Below, one piece after another: positions 1-12,200 of a stretch of DNA of 64,000 nt. The notes below the pieces were generated by a model, which had not been told where the DNA came from, ran no database searches, and saw only the letters and a list, made by a program, of their open reading frames with translations. Location: NCBI GenBank assembly GCA_963920765.1, contig OY987243.1:26593419-26657418 (forward strand). The letters are read 5' to 3'. Position numbers and translations under genes: made by a program. Within the stretch, counting starts at the first letter, position 1. Each line of letters starts with the position of its first letter. Origin of the DNA: Ulota crispa. Its lineage: Eukaryota > Streptophyta > Bryopsida > Orthotrichales > Orthotrichaceae.

Positions 1-2997
1 CACAGTACGCACTGGCCCAGATTCAGCCTCGGGTGGTATCTTTTGAAGAACAGGTGCTATATCTTGTCTGGACTTGTGCTTATGCAAGCACTTATTTATT
101 TTGTTGACATCTGTTTGGTTGTTTCTCTTTTGTTTCCTGTGGATGAGGAGAAAAGTACGTCATTTTTTCAGGTGTCTATTATTCGAGAGGGACTTGCTGA
201 GTTGTATGAATATGAAGAGCAATGGTCGAAGGCTGCCCAGATGCTGAGTGGAATCGATCTTGAATCTGGAATAAGGTATGATTGCTCTGTCCACCGACAG
301 CATGCCGTCTGGTAGTGTTTTCACTTTGAATGCCTTGCATTTGAATTGTGTGCTATGTAGTTTATTCTTGTTCTGTTGGTGAGCTTCAATTCGCTTTGTG
401 ACCTCTTTGTCAACTGGTGTTAGCAATTATATGAGACTTTCAGGTTGTAAGGATTTGATTTGGTTTGGTGGTTGGCTATGCTGTTGTTTCATAGACATCT
501 TTCTGGACCTTTTTGCAGGATGCTGGATGATGCGTACAAGTTGGAGAAGTGTGTGAAAATTGCGTTGTTGTATCTAGAGGTAAAACAACAGTTGCAGGTG
601 CCGTTTTTCCTGTAACGAGTCGTGATACATGTGGAGCTGGAGCTTCTCTCTTTTGCTGTTGGCACATACACCCCTTTAATTATTGAGCTTAGTCGCACTG
701 TGCAGGATGATGATGCTATAAATGCGGAAATTTACATCAAGAAAGCTTCATTTCTGGTCAACAGTTGCAAAGACGAAGCATTAAATCTACAGTACAAGGT
801 TTGATTATGTTTTTCAATTTGCTCTGCTCTTGGCATGAAGAAAGTTTAGTTCAACTCGTATATCATTCTTTTCAACTGAACATTTGAAGAGCAAAAGTAT
901 GATCGAGCTTTGTGGGTGGCAGGTGTGCTATGCTCGTATTCTGGATTCAAAGCGAAAGTTCTTAGAGGCTGCACTTCGTTATTACGAGCTATCCCAACTA
1001 GAAAAACGGGAAATTAGTGGTAGGCGGGTAGATGAGGATGAGTTGCAGCAAGCACTTAGTGCTGCAGTTACGTGCACCATTTTGGCAGCAGCAGGACCTC
1101 AACGCTCAAGGGTGCTCGCAACTCTTTACAAGGTACCTTTAGTTCTGTTGAATAAAATATTCAATAACCAAATTGAGATTGAATGTTTGTACATTCGGTT
1201 TAGTGTTGCTAGTTTGCACGTTTTTTTATGGGTGTATTTCCTTAAAGTATCCAGTGCATGAGGATGACCACTCGATATCGTAAAAAATGTTTAATACTTT
1301 CTCAGAAGGCGAGAGGTTGTTGGGGGCAGCTAAAATTTCTGTTGCATTCTGAGCTCTACAAGGCAACCTTGAGAATAGTACTGGTATCGGCTCTGACAAT
1401 GTACCTGCACACATTTCTGTTTTCAGGATGAGAGGTGCTCTAAGCTAAAAATATACTCCATATTGCAGAAGGTTTGTCCTCTACCAGTTTTGAGTTGCAA
1501 TTCTCTGGAGTTCACCTGCTTGTATAGTATGCGTGCCACATTTAGAGTTTTTGTTGATGTATCGAATGGCATTGTTTGTGGAAGCGTGATTTACGCTAGA
1601 TTCATTGAAGTTTCTGATCTGGACTAATAATTCAACAAATCTTTTACTTTAAACAGTTCATTTCTTGTTATTCTCTTTCAGAGCCACTGAGCAGTTAAGT
1701 TCATGGTGATATTTCTGTGTTTCAGGTTTACCTAGAGAGGATATTGCGAAAGCCTGAGGTTGATGCATTTGCCGAGGAGCTGAAACCTCATCAGGTTAAG
1801 ATTTTTTTCAGTTTTTCTTTTGAATATCCCTTTATTAATCATACCTTGATTATTCGGAGGCAAAATCTCTATGGTACACAATGTTGTAGCTGGCAGTGAG
1901 TTGAAAAATAGCTCGGTTGAACTTAATGCCTGGTTCTTTTGGTCTGTCTTTGTAGAAAGCTCTTTTTTCAGACAATTCAACTGTGTTGGATCGGGCGATG
2001 ATTGAACACAATCTTTTGAGTGCAAGCAAACTCTACACCAATATCAGGTACTTTTCAGGCTACATTTTTCCATCTGCATTCTGTTAATTGTCTTTACTGG
2101 ATATATGTATCGTTCAATCTACTGACCAGGCTTGAATTGCACGATTGAACCTGTGTAATTCATCTATTATTGCAGTTTCGAAGAATTGGGAGCGCTGCTT
2201 GGTATTGGCCCTCAAAAGGTGATTGACTTAGGTGGATTTTGTGTAGCAGTTCTTTAAAGATTTACTGCTGTCAAGTGACTCCTTTGATTTACTCTGTAGA
2301 TCAAGTTTTGAGCAGGAAACCACTATAATACTTTCGGCTTGCTTTCAACCCATAGTGTGATGTTGTAACATCACACCGTTTTTCATGTGGTAAACACGGT
2401 TCATAAACGAGTCTCTTGATGGCAGGCTGAGAAGATTGCTGCGCGGATGATCTCCGAGGACCGGATGCGTGGATCAATTGATCAGGTAAGCTTTGCTTGA
2501 ATTCCAATCTTTTGAGTATCTATTTCTTTTCTTAACACTAATGTACTCTACTAAAGAACGTTGTGCTAGCTTAGGATTGCACCATATGCACATAACTCTC
2601 AAACGAGCAGAATATTCTCTCAAAGTGATCATTGCTGTTCAGGTAGAAGGAGTTATTCATTTCGAGAATGATATTGAGGAGTTACAGCAATGGGATCATC
2701 AGGTAGATCCTGCCTTTTCAGCTCAGTGTTTTTTCTTCCTACTGTGCATGCATCATAAGCAGTAATTACATGGCATTCTGTAGAGAGGATTTTCTCCTTT
2801 CTGTCCGATATCGTCATCACTTAGTTGATTAATCAGGCAAGCTTATGTTGACAGTTGTAACGTTGGCATTCGAGGCAATTTTTTTTCTGCTCGGCACTAA
2901 TTTTGTCATTGTCTTTTCACAGATTGTGAGCATTTGTCAAGCTCTTAATGATGTTTTGGACAGTATGGTGAAGAAGGGGGTGCCAGTTGCTGTTTAG
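1..2997 (+). CDS. CSN4: COP9 signalosome subunit 4 (5'-partial, 12 exons visible)
   Basis: Subunit of the COP9 signalosome, the PCI-domain complex that removes NEDD8/RUB from cullins and so controls cullin-RING ubiquitin ligases; acts in nucleus and cytosol. Exons read: 1-53 (codons from 3), 172-275, 519-579, 706-798, 923-1132, 1427-1471, 1726-1794, 1956-2047, 2176-2218, 2426-2485, 2643-2702, 2923-2997. All junctions are GT-AG and keep frame. The protein starts [17 protein letters not shown] and contains the family blocks [81 protein letters not shown] and [19 protein letters not shown], the last two being the PCI/winged-helix region. It ends VPVAV at TAG 2997, a few residues shorter than the Arabidopsis tail as I recall it. 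Roughly the first 110-130 residues lie off the left edge. Introns are short (about 80-350 bp). Identification is very secure. Confidence 0.97.
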
Positions 2998-5900
2998 TCG
3001 CTCGCTACAAGAACTGGGAGTAACCATCTAACAACTGGTAGGTTTCAGGTTGTATAGCTTTTTGTAATTCGCTAGTGAGAGTAGTTTGCAGTTTCGAAAG
3101 AGGAGTGGGATTACGTGTATAAACCTAGCTTATTTTCTGGTCAAAGCTTGGATGAAAGCTTCTTTTTTCATTTCGTGAAGCTGCACTTTCTTTCGTTACC
3201 TCTGACCCGTCAGATACATTCTACTGTGTGCATTTTAACATTTCATTATGAGAGGAGCAATTGTTCTTGTATTTAACTTACCCCCCTCAGGTGGATGTCC
3301 GCTGCATCGCTTCGAAATTCCTTTAGCCTGAATGTCCCTCGTGACACTGGACGATTATAATGAACCAAGCTGGATTTTAAACTTTTGCTAACAGTGCTCA
3401 TGGCAATGAAGCTCTCAAAATCTCAGACGACAAGGGCTACGTGTTTGGTTTCACTGAAGGTTTGGAAGTTTTGACACTCTTGTTTTGAATGTGGACGTAA
3501 TCGATGAGGAGGTAAGGCTTTTGGTGCGAAGTTGAAGAGAAGCATAATGTTTTCATTCGTTTGTTTGCCTTGGGTTTATCACCTTCATAATCGTGCATAG
3601 TAACTGATTCCTTTGTCTCATTAAAGGTAAAGGAAAAGGAATTGGTAATAGCTTTTCTTTTCTTTATTCCTATGCAGGCCACCTGCTTGGTTGCTTCCAT
3701 TTCCAGGTGAAGTGGATTGCCTGATCATTGATTTGACCCAATTTGGATTTCTTGAATGTTTCAAAGCCCAATGCGATGCTATAATAAATATTATAAAAAA
3801 TGTACTATGATTTAAATTGCATGCTTGTGTCAAAAGTAATGTTATGAAAACATATTATAGTACAGTTGGGTACATGAAGTTTACCAATTTTGTCGTCTTT
3901 GTTGCACGTGGTCATTTTTTTTCGTTAACTGCACATAGTACACCTCGTTCATAATTGTTAGCCTTGTTCGTACCCTAATTCTGCACTTCTATGTATTTTT
4001 TTAAGATTTTTAATTCTTGCCATTGCATGTTTTGACTTCTGATTATGAATGGCTTTTAAGTTTGTTGGTAGCAACACCGATGGCAATGGCTGTTACATTG
4101 AATTTGGTTTTTAACGAAAAATTGTGGCTTCTCTACCAAGGACATTGCCTTCGGGTCATCTCCTTCTCTATAGAATTTTTTTGCAAAATGATTCTCCTTG
4201 TGGGCTCCAATTTGGCTTGATGTCTTGCACACTAATTTTCTTCTTTCACAACTTCGGTTTTGCTCAACTTGGCCTTAGTTCATTTCAATTTGCTCATACT
4301 CCGTGTGCAAGGCTTGCTATTCCACATTGTGCACCAAAGCTTATGGTTTATATTATGGAGCTTCTATGCTTCTTGCTATTCTAGTGTCATGCGCTATATT
4401 ATGTCATAGAACAAGAATCTTTTTTTTTGAGTAAGAAGAATTCAAAAAAGTATACAAGTATTTTCATAAAATGAAATGTTTTTGAGTTGTTTTTTTAGGA
4501 TTTTGAAATCTCAATCCTATATATAGCATGTATAGCCTATAGGAGAACTATGGCTCTTTGGTTGGTAAGACCAAAAACACATAAGTAGTCAATTGTTTTT
4601 TTTTCTTAAACCTTTAAAATGTGGGTTTTATTGAATATTTGCAGTTTTTAAACTTATATCTTTCATTTAGAATTATAGAGTTTGAAAACCATATAGATTT
4701 ACAAGTTTTTGAATTTTGTGTTTTGTAATATAAAAATTTGTACGTATACTAATGTCTAGCTTATTTAAGAGCTATACTAGACTAGTAAATTTAAGAGCCC
4801 AATAGTTTCTTATATCTTGTCATTTTGTATTTTAGTCTCCAAAAAAACTATGTATTGAACCAAACTATTACTTGTCTTTGAGGCTGATCCAAATAAGGAA
4901 ATAATCCCAAAACAATTCATAAAATGATTTTTACTTTTTTTTACTAATGGATATTATCAAGTATTATCCTTCTTGCAACTAAATTTTTTATATTTTAATT
5001 TATGCTTTAGTGACTAAAATTGTAATAGCAAGATTATCAAAAATAAAATTTCGGTCAACATATTGACCAAAATCTCATTGAAAACAATGTTCCCAATACC
5101 AAATGCAAATGTAATAGTATGATTGAACTCAATGCAATAATCTTTCATGCTATTCAAATTTGTGTGCATTTATTTATTTTCCCCAAACATGGTAAACTAA
5201 TAAGAATAATAACTAATAAACCAAAAAAATCATTTTTTTCTAGATTTCAAATCTTGGGAAGAGCCTATGTTTTTTTTAATATTACAAAATAGCATTTGGG
5301 TGAAAAATAAAGATGAATATCACATTACATATGCGATGTTGCTTTGATGTACTTTTACAAGTTACTTTCAAGCTTTGCAAATTTATTGCAAAAGGTGTTT
5401 CACTTTGCTATTTCATATCGTAGTAAATTTTCATTTATTAGGATTTAGAAATTCAATCAATAGTTGTTACGTATTTTATGACATGGTTTCTTGTATAAAA
5501 AACATAGCTTATAAGTATTATCTAAAGAGCAATGAAGCCTTTTTAGCTTCAACTACCATGTTGAATGGGCCGAGGAAGTTATAGTAAAGGTTGTGTAGTC
5601 AAAATGGAACATATAACAAAAAATAAACATGAAATTTTCTACATATGAATTATTCAAAATCAGTAAGTAATAATAATAAAAATTGCAAAACAACTTGCAA
5701 ACTATTGAGAGATATGTCCAAATTAGAAGACATGCAAACTTTTGGAAAAAATTGATGCAAAATATCAAAAAACCTTCAATACTTTAAAAAATAAAAAATC
5801 CATAATTATATGAATAATCTAAATTAGGTAAACATATCATATATGTCTATGTAGGAATCTAATGGAGGAGGCTTTTATTTTTAGGCTTTTGATTTGTTAG

Positions 5901-6168
5901 ATGGTGAAAATGAAAGTGTGAAACCCTCAAATCCTTAATGCGAACAAGATTATGCAATGACTCTTCAAAATGATACGGTAATTTAATCATTTACACTTCA
6001 CACCACCAACAATACTACATTGTGGTTTCATTTATGTAGACCTTTACTTATGATTGTCCTTATAATACGCCTTAATATTTAGTTAATGATTCTTTGATTT
6101 TTTATAAGGATTTTCTCATTTAAATGTGAGATGACTTTAAACAAGGAATTATATATTTTGTTTATATA
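2998..6168. other. CSN4 3' flank and gene-free AT-rich spacer
   Basis: The first few hundred bases keep gene-like composition and probably include the CSN4 3' UTR. From about 3.8 kb the DNA is AT-rich with many homopolymer runs. Reading frames at 4017-4384 and 5375-5768 are short, low-complexity and match no family I recognise. I see no gene, RNA gene or clear transposon termini here. Confidence 0.5.
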
Positions 6169-6573
6169 GGGAATTACTAAATCGACACATTAAATTGTTA
6201 ACGGGACACCCCTTTGAGCATGAAATTTGATAATTTAGTGTTATTTTTGATTTATTAAGTGGTCCATCATTCATTCAATCACAACATTATCACCTCTTTG
6301 AAAAAAAACATGATAAATACAAAAAAAAACTAAATATTATTGCACCAATACTATTTTTTGATATGTTTTTGCTTTAGGTAACTCAAAAGTCCTATATTTT
6401 TAGTTTGAAATTTAAGTACACCTATTTTTTTTAGTATGCCCTTAGAATGATAAAGGAGAAACAAATCTTTTGATCCAAATTAAAAAACTAGCAAAATCAA
6501 CATTAAAAATCACATTTTCATGCTCAGAGGGGGTGTCCTATTAGCAATTTAGGGTGTTGCTATAGTAATTCCC
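6169..6573. mobile_element. hAT-like MITE, copy A1 (405 bp, 8-bp TSD)
   Basis: Ends are inverted repeats: GGGAATTACTAAATCG at the left and the complement of ...GTAATTCCC at the right. The flanks are TTTATATA (6161-6168) and TATATATA (6574-6581), a 7/8 match, though the AT-rich target weakens this copy on its own. Two related elements (29464-29885 and 33806-34345) share the ends and internal sequence and also have 8-bp flanking repeats. Eight-base duplications are typical of the hAT superfamily. No coding capacity. It lies in inverse orientation to the other two copies, judged from the shared internal GATCAAAAGATTTGTTTC-type segment. Confidence 0.7.
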
Positions 6574-6765
6574 TATATATATATATTCAAAAGGCTAACT
6601 TACCAAAGTCAATCATGAAACATAAATGGAACCAAAAAGCTAATGAGCTATCCTTTGAAATCATGTTAGTTTTTTGAAACTATAAAACAATTGTAAAAAC
6701 AATGTGGTAAAATATAATTAAATGTGTAGGATAAGGGCCTCATGCAAAGACAATCTCACATTTAA

Positions 6766-7058
6766 CCCCTAAAGGACCAAGTGGCTGTTCAATAGCCACT
6801 TGAGAACTCAGATAGGATCATATGAAGTTGTTTTTATTGGATGTTCTCAAAATTGTTACACAAGGTGCAAATATGTATCTCATAAGTGGAGATGTAATTT
6901 TTTCCCCAATTGGATGCTTGGTTCAAAAGTTATGTTATCCAAAAGAATTTGGGCAGCTCGGGCAGCTCAAGAATCTTTGGAGAATCTTATGTTAAAACTC
7001 TCATCAACTTTTGAAATTTGGCAAGAATATAACTAAAGAAACATAATGTACAATTTGT

Positions 7059-7095
<37 letters not shown>

Positions 7096-7730
7096 TCTCA
7101 CATCACATTTAGAAGGGAGTCAAATTTTGTTAACTATGTTTGGGTAGTTTCAAGAAAAAAAAATTCCTCTAATTTTAAGCTCTATTATCTTTCAATCTGT
7201 AAATCCAAATTTCTTGAAAAAAAATTCCACATATTCCAAAGGATTGTCTCTAACTTTTCACTATTCATATTTCAAATAAAAGACTTCCTCATTGCACAAG
7301 AAATTATGAAAGAGTGACTAATGTATTGCTAATTCACTTAACCTCCTTGCATTGTAGGGTGATTTAGAATTAGCTAGATTCTATCTTTGCATCTGAAAAT
7401 TTTCATGAGTGAACCTAACATCACATACTTGTGAGTGATCAAAAAGCTCAAATTTGTGTAGAGCAAAAATTTTACTCTAGAAAGGCTCAAAGTCCGTTGA
7501 CCTTATTTTGCAAGAATGAAAAAAACTAATTTTCTCACTTCAAATATTATAATCTTACAATCCGTGCAATCAAATGGGCTGAACTTTTTTGCACACATTA
7601 ACTTATCTATTTGACACACTTTTGTACGGTTGGAATTGAGAAAAATTGTTTTTATTTTCAATTTTGGACAATGCACTAAAAGTTGGCAGTTGAGATTTTT
7701 TCTCAAAAACCATCCTTGATCCTTTAGGGG
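6766..7730. mobile_element. piggyBac-like non-autonomous element, copy P1 (965 bp, TTAA TSD)
   Basis: TTAA (6762-6765) and TTAA (7731-7734) flank termini CCCCTAAAGGACCAAG and the complement of GATCCTTTAGGGG. Insertion at TTAA with ends starting CCC is the signature of piggyBac-type transposons. A second element with the same ends and size lies at 54368-55294 and a short one at 59999-60236. Inside is a run of about 30 A at 7060-7089 and no transposase; the 78-codon frame at 6800-7036 is not conserved in the other copy and is probably fortuitous. Confidence 0.72.
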
Positions 7731-7975
7731 TTAAGCCACTAGAAACAAAAGCGGAGCTTGAGTAACTAATGGCACCACCGTGAGATTGCTAGTGCATGAG
7801 GCGCTTAGCATGCGTAAACATTACTTGAACAAATACTACCATATATCCATTTTGCTGACAAGATTGATATTACGCAACGCAACACCACTTTGCAGTTTTT
7901 GATTACATGTACAAGTATGAAGAAACCAAAAATGCAAAGGCTCTTGTTCAGGCAATGTTTACATCATTAAAAAAA
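7731..7975. repeat. dispersed repeat, copy 1 of 2
   Basis: This stretch resembles 10770-11035 through many blocks in the same order: TAACCAATGGCAC/TAACTAATGGCAC, GTGAGATTGC, GCATGA, CTTGAACAAA, TTTTGCTG, ACCACTTTG, ACAAGTA, AAATGCAAAG. The copies differ by numerous substitutions and small gaps, so the family is old. No termini or coding capacity could be defined. Confidence 0.55.
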
Positions 7976-8158
7976 ACTTCAAAAAAAACTAAATGTTAAA
8001 TTGTGAGACACATAATTCTGAAGTTTTTATGATTATTCTTATGAGAGATAAATCGATGTGTCTTTGGATATGCAATAGTTTTTGTACATTTGATTTGAGG
8101 AACGCAAATAAAAACGAAATTTAAGAATTACTGATAAATTGCGTGTTTGTTATAATAG

Positions 8159-8231
8159 GATCTGATTCCGTGAAATATAAATCTGTCCGGAAACTCATTG
8201 AGCCAATCATATTAGAGTCATGGAAAATAAG
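8159..8231 (+). CDS. possible upstream exon of the PH-domain gene
   Basis: A 73-base open segment between an acceptor (TATAATAG) and a donor (AAG|GTACAT) reads SDSVKYKSVRKLIEPIILE followed by SWKIR, a mixed-composition peptide unlike the surrounding translated AT noise. It begins with two bases of a split codon and ends with two. The next accepted exon (9258) starts in phase 0, so if this is a real exon at least one more small exon lies between them, and I could not find it. The interval also holds a Mutator-like MITE (8752-9069). Confidence 0.35.
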
Positions 8232-8751
8232 GTACATAAAGCGCAATTTTCATAGAATTAATTTCTTTTCGTTTTGACTTGTTATACGAGTTTTTCAATA
8301 CAAAGTTCAACAAAGCAATACCAACATAAGAGTAGTAATAATTTACATTTGTTGATGAATATACATATTGGCAACCCCAAAGCATAACATTTGCTCAAAA
8401 CTATTTTTGTTAATCATGGTTATGGTTATCAAAGTATTGATTTTATAATGGGCAAGGATGGAGATAATTTGAAATCTATAATTGATATCTATAGAAGCAT
8501 TTTCATCTCTTTTTGTAAGACACAAGTCAATAGCAAATGAAGAATTTTGTGAATGATAAGATATTGCTTGATTCCAACATGTCATACCTAGCTAAACATG
8601 GACTATTCATGTAATTACAAATCTTGCAAAACATTTGAAAATCTTTCACGGTTTGGGCAAAATATTGGAAGGTCTCTTTATGTTTTGTACATGTTTCCAA
8701 AAAAACTTGGATTATTGTTTTATGGATCTTGCAAAGTTCACATTTAGTTGA

Positions 8752-9069
8752 AGAGAAAATTTTGATGGGTATCCCATAAATTTGCAATATATGTATGTTC
8801 AAAATTTGCACAAATATCCTTGACATACTTTCACAATTGGAGAAATTCCCTTGTCCGGAATTGTTAAAGGTACATGTCACCTACTTTTGGGTGATATGAT
8901 TAGCTTTTCAGTTTCTTGGTAGGTGACAAGCTTCTTTGACAATAACTATGGAGAAGAGTATTTTTGCAAATATGAAGGTATGTTAAGGATATTTTAGCAA
9001 TTTACAAAAACCAGACACATATGTACAAATGTTGCAAATTGCAAGGGTAATCATCCATAAAATTCCTCC
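8752..9069. mobile_element. Mutator-like fold-back MITE, copy B6 (318 bp, 9-bp TSD)
   Basis: Left end AGAGAAAATTTTGATGG and right end CCATAAAATTCCTCC are near inverted repeats of the B-family consensus, and the element folds back on itself through CAAATATCCTTGACATAC and its degraded complement. Flanks are TTTAGTTGA (8743-8751) and TTCAGTTGA (9070-9078), an 8/9 match. Nine-base duplications with long inverted repeats are typical of Mutator-like elements. Confidence 0.72.
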
Positions 9070-9257
9070 TTCAGTTGAATATGGTGTGGTAGTTAAAATC
9101 TAAAAGTTTATATTTCTAGTTGTAGATAATGTTTGTTTCTAAGAAGTGACTTTATTACATTCAGTAACATATTTGTAGTCATACTAAACATGTATATTTA
9201 TCAGAACAAATTTTGTCTTAAGGCTAACTGGAGCTTCAATGGATATATATTTTACAG

Positions 9258-12200
9258 GCTTTGTTGTGGTTTAAACCTGAAAAATTAGGTTGGTTGCTTC
9301 TTCGCCGTTCAAACCTAGATGAGAGCAAATGGAAGAAGCTCCATTGCATGATAAAAGGAAATAAACTATACTATATACGGAAGTTGGTAAAATCAATCAC
9401 ACCCATCTTCAATTTATTAGAGTTTATTTTTATAACATACTGACTAAGTATGGACTATTCATGTTAAAGCTTTAGAAACAAAAATTCAACTGTAAAATAT
9501 TAAGAGATCTCTTAGTGTTTTCCATCTATTGTGGGAATTGTTAAAAGTGATGCCTCCATGTTGTCAACACAACACCCCAAGGTGAGCACATGCTTTTTGT
9601 GAAAATTGCCACCATAGCATGCACCAATGTTCAATCTTGGAGCCAAAGGAGCACAAGAGCTAGATAAATGGTAAATGATTAGAAATGCATTGTTTAGGCA
9701 AATTGTGCCCAATCAAAATTTGGCTAAAAGCACCAAAGTAAGACAATATGACGTCTTTGACACCAATCTTCAAAAACTGGGTACTTCCATCCAAGGCTTT
9801 TTTTTGGGCCTCTTGGCGCCAAATTTGCTACAATAAGATTTGGTATAAACAAATGGAGCACTGTCCCTCGCAAAATGCTCCTCATTGGAGAGGGCACATA
9901 GAGATGCTACAGTTTTAAAAAAAAAAAAACCCTGCTTCCATCATGCTCTAGAGCACCTTCCTTGACAATAAAACCTTGCTATTGGTCTTTATGCACGTTG
10001 ACATTCGTAAAAGTCACATGCCCACCTTGCAATGTCAAATTGACAACATGGGGGGCATCACGTTGACAATTCTCTAATTGTATACAAATTATTAGAAGAC
10101 CCTTGCACAATATTAAGAAGTTTATGGAAAATATTAGAAGATCTTTGCAAACATTCACACGTCTATGACTTTCAGCCTCAAGAGATCTCCTTATTTTGTA
10201 AACGAAGTCCAAATTTACATAACTAGTTCAAATTCAGTAAAAAATGGCATTAGTTGATGTAAAAATGTATATGTACATGTATATATGATTTCAGCCAAGT
10301 CCGATTTTATTAATTTAAAAAATTACACAATAAGTTCTAACCATTTTGATATGGATATTCATTTGTGTTTGTTAATGTATGAATATTATTATCCATACAA
10401 GTTTTCAATTGTTTCTGTAATGTATAAAACGAATTTGTGTGTACCTGACAAACAATACATACATATGTTTTTGAATGGTAATTAATTAGAATCGTCCTGA
10501 ACCAACGGGAGTATTGCCTTTAGAAGGAGGTTTAGCAAAGATTGCTCATCATGATCATGATGAACCTAACAAATATTGCTTTGTTATCATAATGAAGAAG
10601 CACATTAATGAAAACAAAGTGCATATCCATAGCAATTATTTGTTTGCTGCTGAAACTATGGAAGATTGTCTTGGTTGGGTAGGTAGGTGTTTTTTCTAGT
10701 TTCTTCTTACAAATTTTCTTTATCCTATGAGTGTATACATGTATGTACAATAAGGACCTCATGTAAGGCATTCTTATGTATAAGTCATTGGGAACAAGGA
10801 TGGAGTCTAAGTAACCAATGGCACAAATGTGAGATTGCCATTGCATGAAGCCCTTAGCTTGTGTATATGTTGCTTGAACAAAACATTGCCATGTGTCCTT
10901 TTTGCTGGCATGAGTGACACCACTATGTAATTTCTATTGTCATACCACTTTGTAATTTTTGTTGTTAAGTTCACAAGTACAAAGACACCCAAAATTGCAA
11001 AGGACTTTGTTCAAACAACATTTACTTACATATAAACCCCAAAATGCATTCATTAACCAAGTCAAGTTTTGCATTTATAAACAAGTTACAATGAGTTTAA
11101 ACTATTCAAATTTTTTATAGAGTCTTTTTGTTACCATTCTAGTTAGAAAATTGTTCATAACGTGCTTGGTTTCATGTGAATTAAATAAATATTGCAAAAG
11201 TTATATTGTTTACTTGTTGTTGGAAAAGTTTGAGTACCTTGAGTGTCAAGAACCATTTTCCTTAATTTTTAAAACACAATATATTGGAATTGCTTTTGTA
11301 GATCCATATGAATATGATAACTTCTTTGGTTTGTTTTGTCTTTATTGAATGAAACAAAAATTTAATAAGTTTCATTATGTAAGTAGTTGCAACATCTCTT
11401 TACAAAAGCAAAACTTAGAAACTTGTATAGAACTCAAAATTTGTTACTGTTAGAAAAGAGAAGAAGAAATAACCTATGAAGTGTTGATTGCCAATTACAA
11501 CATTCTTGCCCCAAGGATTGTTAATTTTCATTTATTTATTTTTGTTCTTAGGAGCATAGGAATTTATTGTTTTCATGTACTTTAATTCATTTTGTATGTT
11601 ATGGAAGAATAAATGTTAAGTAATGTAGGGTTTTTTTTTTTTGTATTGTCAACTTTTTTTTAATGAACTTTTTTTCCTACTAGTTCTACAACATACACCC
11701 TTTTTACTAGGTTGTTAAAAAAAGCTTGGTCTTTGGATTATGTTGAGGAAATTCTTTGTTTGGTTGAAACCCAAGCTTTAGATCTTGCTATCCATCAACT
11801 TTTTTAGTGTACAACTCTAGGACACACTCTAACAACCTAACAAAAAAAAGTCTTAAGGTTGGTCTTTCTAAAAAAACTAAGAAACATGAGAGATTTTGTA
11901 TTCAGTGTCTTGGAATAGAAGTCAGTATTTGATTAATTCTAAAGCTATCCAAATTTAAAGAAAAATTACTAAAAAAGAGAAAGTTTGAAAATGTAAATGC
12001 AAAACGCTAGGAGATTTTCCAATGATTTGCATAGTCCTAAGTTACTTGAGTAATTTAGAATTAGTTCATATTATGTAAAAGAAATTTTGAATGAGTGAGT
12101 TTGTGAAGGGTGTGTAATGTTTGATTTTTAAACTTCATAGAATTTAGAGGACTAGTTGATCAAACTAATGTTTGTACTTATATTGCAGACGCTATAAACA

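Noticed and set aside
6800-7036. 78-codon frame as a transposase remnant
   Set aside because: No DDE motif or similarity; not preserved in the related element at 54368-55294.
8912-8918. 7-base micro-exon that would link the 8159 exon to the PH exon at 9258
   Set aside because: The phase works, but it sits inside the B6 transposon and rests on seven bases; likely coincidence.
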